64,000 nucleotides of DNA from Cavia porcellus (Eukaryota > Chordata > Mammalia > Rodentia > Caviidae). Within the stretch, counting starts at the first letter, position 1, and every line of letters begins with the position of its first letter. This document shows positions 56,285 to 64,000 of the stretch, piece after piece. The stretch spans positions 50,885,019 through 50,949,018 of the forward strand of contig NW_026947485.1 of assembly GCF_034190915.1 (NCBI RefSeq). The letters are read 5' to 3'. Both the position numbers and the translations under genes were made by a program. The notes below the pieces were generated by a model. That model saw only the letters and a program-made list of their open reading frames with translations. It ran no database searches and was not told the DNA's origin.

Positions 56285-59200
56285 AAAGAAACTGTAAAAC
56301 CTGCATAAATACATGGAAATTAAATAACAATCTTCTGAGCAACCAGGGGGCTACAGATGAAATTAAAGAAGAAATAAAGCAATGCCTTCAATTCAATGAA
56401 AATGCATAAACAACATACTGTAATCTGCGGGATACAACGAAAGAGGTCTTAAGAGGGAAATATAGAGCAATAAATTGTCATATCAAGAAAACAGAATGAG
56501 CACAAATAAACAACCTAATGCTTCATCTCAAGCTTCTAGAAAAATAAGAGCAAGTTAACCCAAAACTCATAGAAGAGAGGAAATTATAAAGATTAGAGAA
56601 GAAATTAATGCAATTGAAACTAAAAACAACTACAAAGAATTAATGAATCAAAAAGCTGTTTTTTGAGAGAATAAACAAAATGGACAAATCTTTAGCTAAC
56701 CTTATCAAGAAAAAAGAAAGAAAAAACACAAACTCATGCAATAAGGACTGAAAAGAGGGAAATTACTACAGATTCCATGGAAATTTAAAAGATTATGAAT
56801 ACCTACTTTGAAAATCTCTACTCACATAGAGTGGAAAACAGAGGAAATGGACAGATTTCTAGAAATATATGAACTACCAAAACTCAACCAAGAATATACA
56901 GCAATTTTGAATAGCCAATATCAGCTATTGAAATTGAAAATGTAATTAAAACTTACCAACAAAGAAAAGCTCAGGTTCTGATGGATTCACAGCTGAATTC
57001 TACAAGAAGTTTAGAGAAGATTTGATGTGAATACTTCTTAAACTCTACAGTGAAATTGAAAAGTCAGCAATCCTCCCTAAATCATTCCTGGAGGGAAGTA
57101 TTACTCTGATACCAAAACCAGAGAAAGTCTCAACCAAAAAGGAGAACTATAGGCAAATCTCACTAATGAACATGAATGCAAAGATTCTCAATAAAATACT
57201 GACAAGTAGAATGGGACAAATCATCAAGAAGATTATGCATCATGACCAAGTGGGATTCATTCCAGGAATGCAGGGATGGTTTAACATATGCAAATCAATG
57301 AATGTAATACACCACATCAACAGCCAAAAACAAAAACTACATGGTCATCTCAGTAGATGCAGAAAAAGCTTGCGATAAAGCCCAACACTTGTTCATGATA
57401 AAAACTCTTCAGAAACTCAGAATACGTAGTGCTACTTCAATCTCATAAAGGCCATCTATGGCAAACCAACAGCCAACATTAATCTAAACAGACAAAAACT
57501 GAAAGCTTTCACTTTAAAATCATGAACAAGACAAGGATGTCCATTGTCACCACTCCTATTCAATGTAGTTGTGGAAACAGTAGCCAGGGCAATAAGACAA
57601 GGGAGAGAGATAAAAGGAATAAAGATAGGAAAGAAGTTAAATTATACTATTTGTAGATGGCATCATACTTTATATAGAAGACCAAAAAAACTCCATTAAA
57701 AGACTACTAGAGATAATAAACAAATTCAGCAGTGTAGCCGGATACAAAGTCAACACTCAGAAATCAATAGCATTCTTGTACACAAACAAAAAACTCATTG
57801 AGGGAGAAATTATAGAAATATTACCTTTCACAATAGCATCTAAAAAAATGAAATACTTAGGAATCAACCTAATCAATAATGTAAAGAACCTGTATGCTGA
57901 AAATTATACAATGCTTAAAAAAAGGAGATTGGAGAGGATATTAGAAAATGGAAGGATATTCCTTGCTCTTGGCTAGGAAGAACCAACATTGTGAAAATGG
58001 CCATACTCCCAAAAATGTTAATACAGATTTAATGCAATCCCAATCAAAATACTATTAACATACCTCACAGATCTAGAGAAAACACTCCTAAAATTCATTT
58101 GGAAATAGAAGAAACCAGAATAGCAAAGGCAATTCTGGGCAACAAAGGCAAGGCAGGAGGTATCTCAATTCCTGACTTGAAACTATACTACAAAACAACA
58201 GTGATAAAGTCAGCATGGTACTGGCAAAGAAATAGACCTGAAGATCAATGGAATAGATTAGAAGATGCAAACACAACTACAAAGACACTCAGCCATCTGA
58301 TATGTGACAAAGGGGCTGAATATGTTCATTGGAAGGATAGCGTCTTTAAAAAATGGTGTTAGACAAATTGGCTTTCCACGTGCCAAAGACTGAAACTAGA
58401 CCCATGCCTATCACCATGCACTCAACTAAAGTCAAAATGGATCAAAGATCTAAATATTAAAACAGAAACACTAAATCTACTGGAAGACAAGGTAGGTAGA
58501 AGTCTTGGAGATATAGGGATAGATAATTCATGAACAAAACGCAAACTGCATGGGAAACACTTCAAAAGAATCAACAACTGGGATCTCATATTATTGAAAT
58601 GTTTTTGCACTTCAAAAAAAATCACCAAGAGAGTGAAAAGAAAGCCCACATAATGGGAAAGAATTTTAGCCAGCAACCCCTCAGACAAAAGACTTACATC
58701 CAGAATATATAAATAATTGAAAAACATCAAGTCCCCCAAGTTCAAAGACTCCCCTCCAAAAGTGGGCATCTGAGATGAACACAGTTCTCAGATGAAGATA
58801 CACAAATGGCAAATAAAAACGTGAAGAAATGTTCACCACCACTGGTCATTCGAGAAATGCAAATTAAAACAGAATTGAGATTTCATCTCACTATGGAAAG
58901 AATAGCTGACATCAAGAAACCAACTGATAACAAATGTTGGTGAGGCTGCAGGGAAAAAGGAGCACTGCTCCACTGTTGGTGGAGTGTAGACTGGTGCAAC
59001 CAGTATGGAAATCAGTATGGAGAATTCTCAGTAGGATTGGAAATTCCCTTCACTCCAGCTATTCCCCAGAAAAACTGAAAAGATCATGTCACGTGACATA
59101 TGTGCACCCTTCACTCCAGCTATTCCCCAGAAAAACTGAAAAGATCATGTCACGTGACATATGTGCACCCACGTTCATAGCAGCACAACTTGTAATAGCT

Positions 59201-59330
59201 AAATCTTGGAAACAACCAAAATGCCCATCAACTGCAGAGTGGATGAAAACGATGTGGCATTTTTATACAATGAAATATCACTCAGCTATAAAAAGGATGA
59301 TCTTGAGGCCTTTATAGGTAAATGGAGGCA
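56285..59330 (+). pseudogene. Decayed L1 ORF2 (reverse transcriptase) pseudogene
   Basis: The normal product is the L1 endonuclease/reverse transcriptase that copies L1 RNA at the nick. Here the endonuclease is absent. Visible pieces, in several frames: post-endonuclease TWKLNNNLL (56305); RT fingers with [20 protein letters not shown] and [20 protein letters not shown] (57170-57310); the palm motif region at 57650-57661, reading FVDG where FADD is expected; NKFSSVAGYKVNTQKSIAFL (57720-57776); KYLGINL (57856); and the C-terminal LVQPVWKSVWRIL and MPINCRVDEN segments (58990-59240). Many stops and frameshifts plus a 61-bp duplication rule out function. Confidence 0.88.
59046..59167. repeat. Exact 61-bp tandem duplication inside L1
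   Basis: The unit beginning CCCTTCACTCCAGCTATTCC and ending GACATATGTGCA occurs twice without a mismatch (59046-59106, 59107-59167), and CCC repeats again at 59168. Since 61 is not a multiple of 3 it shifts the ORF2 C-terminal frame. Identity between units while the rest of the L1 is decayed implies a recent local duplication. Confidence 0.97.
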
Positions 59331-59754
59331 ACTTGAGACTATCTTCATAAGTGAAATAAATAAGAATCATATTTATAAATATCAAATTGTGTCTCTAGTG
59401 CAAAAAGTAATAACTGTAGGAGTAATAAAACCCAAAATGTGTAATTGCTACTATAAAAAAGGGAGGGAAAGAAAGTGCTCTAAAGATACAACTGCCTGTA
59501 TGCTTACATGTGTAAGATAGATAACCACATTGCTAAGTTTTTGTTAGATCATTGAACAGAACTACTTGCACTCTCACTGTTTGAATGTCCACTTTTTATG
59601 CTTTATTTTGTAACTTGAACAACTATTTCTAAGATGACAATATGTAATTTATCAACTAGTAATTTTTTAGTGTCATTTTAAAATTTTGTATTATTTCTAC
59701 CCTTTTTCTGTTTTGCTTTCTTTCTCTTTAAATAAAAAATTTTAAAAAATGTAT

Positions 59755-60850
59755 TTCTTGTGTGCAGCATACTGTTGATTTTGTTTCCTGATCCATCTTT
59801 CCAATCTGTGTCTTGATTGGAGAATTGAGACCACTGACATGAAGAGTTATTACTCAGAGCTATTAACTTACTCCTGTCATTACATCATTCTCCTGGTTCA
59901 GTTTTCTTACTTTCCCTTCAACTTAACTGCTCTCCTATTAGCTATATTCATTCTATTAGACCTTTTTGCATTGTTCACTTCATTGTCTCTCTCCTAGAGA
60001 ATTTTTTGGAGTGCTGGTTTGGTAATGTTGAATTTCTTTAAGTGACCTTTATCTTGGACATGTCTTAATTCTCCATCAATTTTGAAAGATAATTTTGCAA
60101 GATATTATCTGTCGTGGTTAGAAGTTGTTTCCTTTTAGGACTTAAAACACTTCACTCTGAACTCTCCTAGCCTTAATGGTTTGCATTGAGAAGTATGCTA
60201 TAATTCTAATGAATTTTCCTTTGCAAGTGATTCATTGTTTTCTCTAACAGTTTTTCATTTTCTGTTCTTGAGTCAGACTTCTGGGATTTTGACTATGATG
60301 TGTCACGGTTCTTTTCTGATCATGGCTCTTATTCTATTTGCATCACTTATCTCTATGTTAAATTCTTTTCCCATATTTGAAAACACTTTTACTATTATTT
60401 TTGTAAACAGAGTTTTATGACATTTATGCAGTCTTCTGATTTTTTACTAATGCCAGTTAATCTGAAATTAGTCTTATTTGCATCATCGAGCAGCTGTTGG
60501 GTCCATTTTAAGGTATCTCTCAGTAATTGATCATTCACAGCCTCATCTTCTAGTCCTGGCACTCTGTCCTCAAACTGCTTGCTTCTGCTGCCCGTACTTT
60601 CAACAGAATTTTGAATCTCCTGAATTTCTGTTTGGCATCTTTTCATGGACTCTAGTCTTTTCTATATGGGACATTTATATTTTGTATCTTTTTTATAGCT
60701 CAGCTAGCTTTTTATTGGTGTCTTCTGTAGACTTACTAATAGTTTGATTTGTTAGGTCTATTATCTGATTATCAAATTCTGTTTACAACATTCTAGAGCT
60801 TTTTTTAGCCTGCTTCTCCACACAAGTTCTAATAGCTTCCAAAATCATAT
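59755..60850 (-). mobile_element. L1 5' portion (ORF1 and ORF2 start), antisense
   Basis: Read on the minus strand from about 60850 down: a coiled-coil ORF1 segment (60395-60750), ORF1 RNA-binding and C-terminal regions (plus-strand view: 'aatttctttaagtgaccttt' and 'gaagtatgctataattctaa'), then the ORF2 start at 59780-59880 (LHVSGLNSPIKTQIGKMDQ). The ORF2 middle and 3' end are missing here. It directly adjoins the 3' tail of the sense L1. It may be the other side of an older L1 interrupted by the sense copy, but the antisense piece at 55440 is only the 3' end, so about 3 kb would have to be lost. Confidence 0.75.
60395..60750 (-). pseudogene. L1 ORF1 coiled-coil fragment, broken
   Basis: The minus-strand frame 60395-60646 reads KRCQTEIQEIQNSVESTGSR then SKQFEDRVPGLEDEAVNDQL and ends with TNFRLTGISKKSEDC, the L1 ORF1 coiled coil followed by the start of its RNA-recognition domain. 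ORF1 protein is the trimeric RNA-binding chaperone of L1 particles. This copy lacks its start and is cut by stops, so it is a relic. Confidence 0.8.
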
Positions 60851-60889
60851 GGTCAGGTATAATCAGAGAAAAGGCTCCACTTCTCTGGT

Positions 60890-61110
60890 ACCACTTTTCT
60901 GTATTACCTTTCCCATTGTTGGACATAAAACCTGACACAATTTAAAGGAGGAAAGGTTTAATTTAGTTCACACTTTGGCAGAATTCAGTACATAGTCAGC
61001 TGACTACTAGGCAGGAATATTATGGCAGAAGAGTGTACCACAGCAAAACTGCTTAGTTCATGGCAGCCCAGGGAGCATCTGTATGCAAGAATTGTGGGGT
61101 TAAGACTTCC
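60890..61110 (-). mobile_element. MaLR-type LTR fragment, antisense
   Basis: 'ttggacataaaacctgacac' 'aatttaaaggaggaaaggtt' 'taatttagttcacactttgg', 'ggaatattatggcagaagag' 'tgtaccacagcaaaactgct' 'tagttcatggcagcccaggg' matches 54465-54720 closely in order. It lies next to the sense MaLR internal sequence below in opposite orientation. Confidence 0.65.
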
Positions 61111-61119
61111 ACTCTGATT

Positions 61120-61667
61120 TTAGAAAAAGGCCTGGGAGGTTAGGTAGTGGGCCCTGACAGGGCAGTATGCAAAGGTGCAGTGCAGACTCCAGAAGGCTGG
61201 AGAGGCCGGGAACATGATCATCTGAGGAAAGCTGCAGGAAGTGACCAGTTTACCCAAGAGAGAAGGCGTGGGTGCCACAACCACCAGCAGTCCCACATGG
61301 TGGAGCCACCCAAATCTTTTGGCGTTCATGTTTTTGCCACATATCATACCAGATCCTGGACATGGAACCATGAGATTTATTGTTTGCCCTTCACATTTAG
61401 ATCTTGCTTTGGTTTCATTTTTTTCCTGTCCTCCCATTTGTAACTTTTGGAATGGGAATGTTTACTTCATGCCATTGTGTGTTGAAAGTGTTTAACTTCT
61501 TATTTGTATAGCAACTTGTAGCTTTGCCTTCAACCTCAGAGACCATAGATTTGGATTTTTTCAGCAATGCTAAAACTGGTATGACTTTGGCAACTCTTGC
61601 AGATGGACTACATGCCTTTTTGCATAAGGGATGTGCATGAAACTTTGAGGGGGAGTCAGTGGCAGAA
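61120..61667 (+). mobile_element. MaLR internal (non-coding) sequence, sense
   Basis: The end 'ggattttttcagcaatgcta' 'aaactggtatgactttggca' 'actcttgcagatggactaca' 'tgcctttttgcataagggat' 'gtgcatgaaactttgagggg' is the familiar sequence just upstream of a MaLR 3' LTR. Overlapping open frames on both strands (61120-61437 minus, 61147-61443 and 61241-61495 plus) are by-products of GC-richer non-coding sequence; MaLR internal regions do not encode functional retroviral proteins. Confidence 0.6.
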
Positions 61668-62109
61668 TGTTATGGCTTGAGTCTAAATGTCTCCCCAAAG
61701 CCTCATGAAGTCATAAGTGGGGTTTTTCAGAGGCGGCTGATCTGCACTGTGTGATGCTGGGATTAAGGGTATGTGATTACATAATTAGTCTACTGGTTGG
61801 CTTGGCATAGTTCCGGGTATGATTACGGGAAGGCCACACTGGGTGTGTGTGCTACCTGGTCTAAAGGGATGCACTCTGTTAGAGGATACGGGACAGAAAA
61901 AGGGCCGCTGCAGTCACTGCTCGATACTGGCTACTTTGCTGCTGTGGTGCCTTGTGTCTGCCATGAACTGTATGTTTTCTGCAATGCTTCTTGTAACCAG
62001 CCAGCTATACAATGAAACCTCTGTGAATGGTGAACTACAGTAAACTTTCCCTCCTTTAGTTCTGAGAGTTAGGCATTTTGTCTCAGCAAGTAGAAAAGTA
62101 ACTAAGACA
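61668..62109 (+). mobile_element. MaLR 3' LTR, sense
   Basis: It starts TGTTATGGCTTGAGTCTAAA with 'tgtctccccaaagcctcatg' and ends 'tctcagcaagtagaaaagta' 'actaagaca', giving TG...CA ends. 'atgaaacctctgtgaatggt' and 'taaactttccctcctttagt' mark the polyadenylation region. About 440 bases and comparatively well preserved. Flanking 5-mers (CAGAA, GATGG) do not form a clear target-site duplication, consistent with the preceding internal region being part of the same insertion. Confidence 0.75.
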
Positions 62110-62114
62110 GATGG

Positions 62115-63205
62115 TAAAGGTATACAATCCTTGGGGAAATATATGCTAGTCATATATATCTATATGGGCTATTTATAAACCTGTGTATTATACTTGGGTA
62201 GGATAACATGTGCATGTGACCACTCCCCAAGATGATTGTAAACTGCATGAATTACAAACATGTGCTAATAAAATATAAGAAAAAATAATAATTGGTCAGG
62301 GAATTCTTATTGTTACAAAGAACTGCAAAAAGTTATATGACAGTAGAGACATCCATACTTGAAGGGGACCATTCATCATTAACAATGGTGTGTAAGCAAG
62401 AACCTATTGAGAGTACCTCCCACCTCCATGAGTACTACCGAGGGATCTGCGTTTGAGTGCTTCCTGGGAGGAAAATCTTCTGTAAGGACCTGGAAATGAA
62501 AAACTAGAACCCTGAAACCAAATCTTTGAACATTTCACTTTAGCTAAGTTGACTAAGATTCCAATTGATGTCAGTTGATGTAGGAATTTCAAGAAACCTT
62601 CATATTCTCCCTTCATATTCAAATTTTTAAAAAGCATCTAATTGAGGCATGAGTTTAGGGGTGGCAGCCTGGTTGGGAAAAAAAAATGTAACCTGTCAAT
62701 CATGAACATCCAGAATGGAGGCTAAAATTGGGATGTAACCTGATCCAGAACAGAGGCTGGGCAACCAACAGAATGTGACCTGTCACATCCAGTATGTAGG
62801 ACATGACTTCACTATTCTTGTCTCCTTTGATAGTCTTTATTCTTTATGTTTTCCCTTTTCTTTCTTTACTTTAAATAATACATGTTTATCTGCTCATCAG
62901 TTGCTCTGGGCAATTCTTTGGGTGAGACAAAAGAAAAAAAGCCTAGACTTTGACACCATGCCATCTAGCAACATAATCAGTTTTAGATTTCTAGTAACTA
63001 TTTCCTGCGGTTACACTTTAAGGTGATAATCCTGTTTGCTATGAATACAGATATGGATTCACCTTCTCTTTCTAGTGTCTGTTGCCTGGGAAGGCTTTTT
63101 GAGACTACCCTAAGGTGAGGTTGGGCAGGAGTGGCTCTGGCCAGTAGGATAGGATAAATCCCAGGTGATATTTGTGAGGGTGGCACTGTCAACATTAGTT
63201 CTGAC
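62115..63205. other. Unassigned non-coding DNA
   Basis: Contains the loose three-copy motif at 62686-62800. No gene or named transposon otherwise. Open frames at 62404-62637 and 62775-63026 lack support. Confidence 0.45.
62686..62800. repeat. Irregular three-copy ATGTRACCTG motif
   Basis: ATGTAACCTG at 62686, ATGTAACCTG at 62733 and ATGTGACCTG at 62773, with shared follow-on words (CATCCAGAAT, GATCCAGAAC, CATCCAGTAT; GGAGGCT, AGAGGCT). The uneven spacing of 47 and 40 bases suggests a decayed tandem repeat. Confidence 0.55.
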
Positions 63206-63210
63206 CAGGA

Positions 63211-63405
63211 TAAGCAAAGTATGGCCACAGGCTAAATCTGGTCTAACTTCTTTTATTGCAGTGAAATAGAGATTTACTGAAACACATCTCTGCCTACTGT
63301 CTGTGGTTGCTTTAATGTTATAATGGCGAAGTTCACAACATCATATGTCTCACAAAACCTAAAAATGGTTACTATTTGACTCACAAAGAGAAAAGTTTAC
63401 TAAGC
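63211..63405 (+). mobile_element. MER5A-like hAT-Charlie MITE
   Basis: 'gcaaagtatggccacaggct' 'aaatctggtctaacttcttt', 'gagatttactgaaacacatc', 'cctactgtctgtggttgctt' 'taatgttataatggcgaagt' 'tcac', 'ctcacaaaacctaaaaatgg' 'ttactatttgactcacaaag' 'agaaaagtttact' follow MER5A from the first to the last block. A non-autonomous DNA transposon with no coding capacity. Confidence 0.85.
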
Positions 63406-63409
63406 CCTT

Positions 63410-64000
63410 CAGAGAGTTATTTACAGAATTAAAAGTGTTGGTTGAAAAATATCCACTATGTCTCTAACACTTTTTGGGAGTTAGACCTCATTTCTAACTG
63501 GTCATCACTTGGCTTGAGTAAGGTACCTCTGCAGTTTAAGGTCAGCTCCTCTGAAGCTACCAAGGTTTGTCTAGTTGACACTTGAGAGATCTTCATTTGT
63601 CAAACACTTGAGTTAAAAATAGGCTTACGTTTTTCAGGTTCAATAAAAATTACAAACTAGTATTGGAATCAATTTGGATTTACCTTCTAATAAAAAGGAG
63701 CTTATTGGAGACCTCCTAAAAAAAAACTTTTCCAGGACTGTTGTCCTTTTATTCAGCCCACAGGAATGCTCAATTATTTTTTATCCCCTTGGGTCTTATT
63801 GTTCTCCTATTTTTTTTTTTTAAACTAGTGAGTCAGAGCTCTGCTGCAGTGAGAAAAATATTCAGTCTCACAGACCCTGGCTATCATGAGAGATGGTGGT
63901 GAGCTACAAAGATCTCACTGCAAGAACTAAATATAGGCCCAGCAGTGCAGGCATTCCAAGGCCCCACCATTTCTCTGTGGATGAGGCCTGCCATTCCTTA
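63410..64000. other. Unassigned non-coding DNA
   Basis: No gene or named repeat. A short T-rich run lies at 63811-63821. Confidence 0.5.

Larger units (their letters stand above)
56275..59750 (+). mobile_element. 5'-truncated L1, sense
   Basis: A 3.5 kb L1 lacking 5'UTR, ORF1 and the ORF2 endonuclease domain. It starts at the segment after the endonuclease (INTWKLNNNLLSNQG) and continues through reverse transcriptase and C-terminal region into a 3'UTR ending near 'ctctttaaataaaaaatttt' at 59730-59750. The first half is intact in order but broken by stops and frameshifts. It is flanked on both sides by antisense L1 pieces, so it either inserted into, or recombined with, another L1. No clear target-site duplication was found. 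Confidence 0.9.

Noticed and set aside
61120..61495. About 100-codon frames on both strands
   Set aside because: They overlap each other in MaLR non-coding internal sequence.
1..64000. CRISPR arrays, operons, ribosome-binding sites, phage or bacterial mobile elements
   Set aside because: None present; the sequence is vertebrate nuclear DNA with SINE/LINE/LTR content and no prokaryotic gene density.

Overview
The window is ordinary mammalian nuclear DNA, AT-rich and almost entirely non-coding. The lineage comes from its short interspersed repeats. There are 7SL-derived monomeric B1 copies (about 2945-3072, and antisense at 44735-44885 and 49290-49395), tRNA-derived ID copies (antisense at 32552-32636, sense at 47206-47299), and a B1 joined to a shortened ID at 6770-6945. 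B1 plus ID means a rodent. The B1-dID-like dimer and the absence of recognisable B2 copies point away from mouse and rat, but the species cannot be named from sequence alone.

No gene could be recognised by product. The best coding evidence is a pair of plus-strand exon-like segments, 4908-5033 and 18193-18347. Both have good splice consensus and matching phase-1 boundaries, and the second ends in a stop codon. They could be the last two coding exons of an unidentified gene with a 13 kb intron. A second, weaker phase-matched pair lies in a GC- and CpG-richer patch at 53941-54021 and 54185-54365. The other open frames are short and explained by chance or by transposon remains.

Most of the readable structure is old transposons. 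Antisense L1 3' ends lie at 110-335, 20200-21062, 23140-23345, 32290-32545 and 55440-56270. Older sense L1M-type 3' ends lie at 540-980, 30760-31155, 31560-32030, 53085-53665 and 55160-55440. MIR and L2 relics are scattered throughout. LTR remnants of ERVL/MaLR type lie at 7500-7832, 22165-22440, 30160-30400, 33160-33545, 35570-36380, 38330-38600, 39205-39480, 51985-52290, 54465-54720 and 60890-62109. DNA-transposon MITEs include two copies of one Tigger/MER2-like family (4335-4588, 41115-41375) and a MER5A-like hAT-Charlie copy (63211-63405).

The densest region is 54.4-62.1 kb. There a decayed sense L1 ORF2 (56275-59750) is flanked on the left by an antisense L1 3' end and on the right by an antisense L1 5' part (ORF1 and the ORF2 start), followed by MaLR internal sequence and an LTR. 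The sense L1 carries an exact 61-bp tandem duplication.

Microsatellites include (GAAGA)n at 11726, T32 at 19291, (GGT)n at 35858, (AC)n at 43396 and (TTTC)n at 54747. Several perfect short hairpins are also present. I found no bacterial-type features, CRISPR array, functional RNA gene or new biological system. Repeat boundaries are read by eye and may be off by 10-30 bases, and family names come from remembered consensus features rather than a search.
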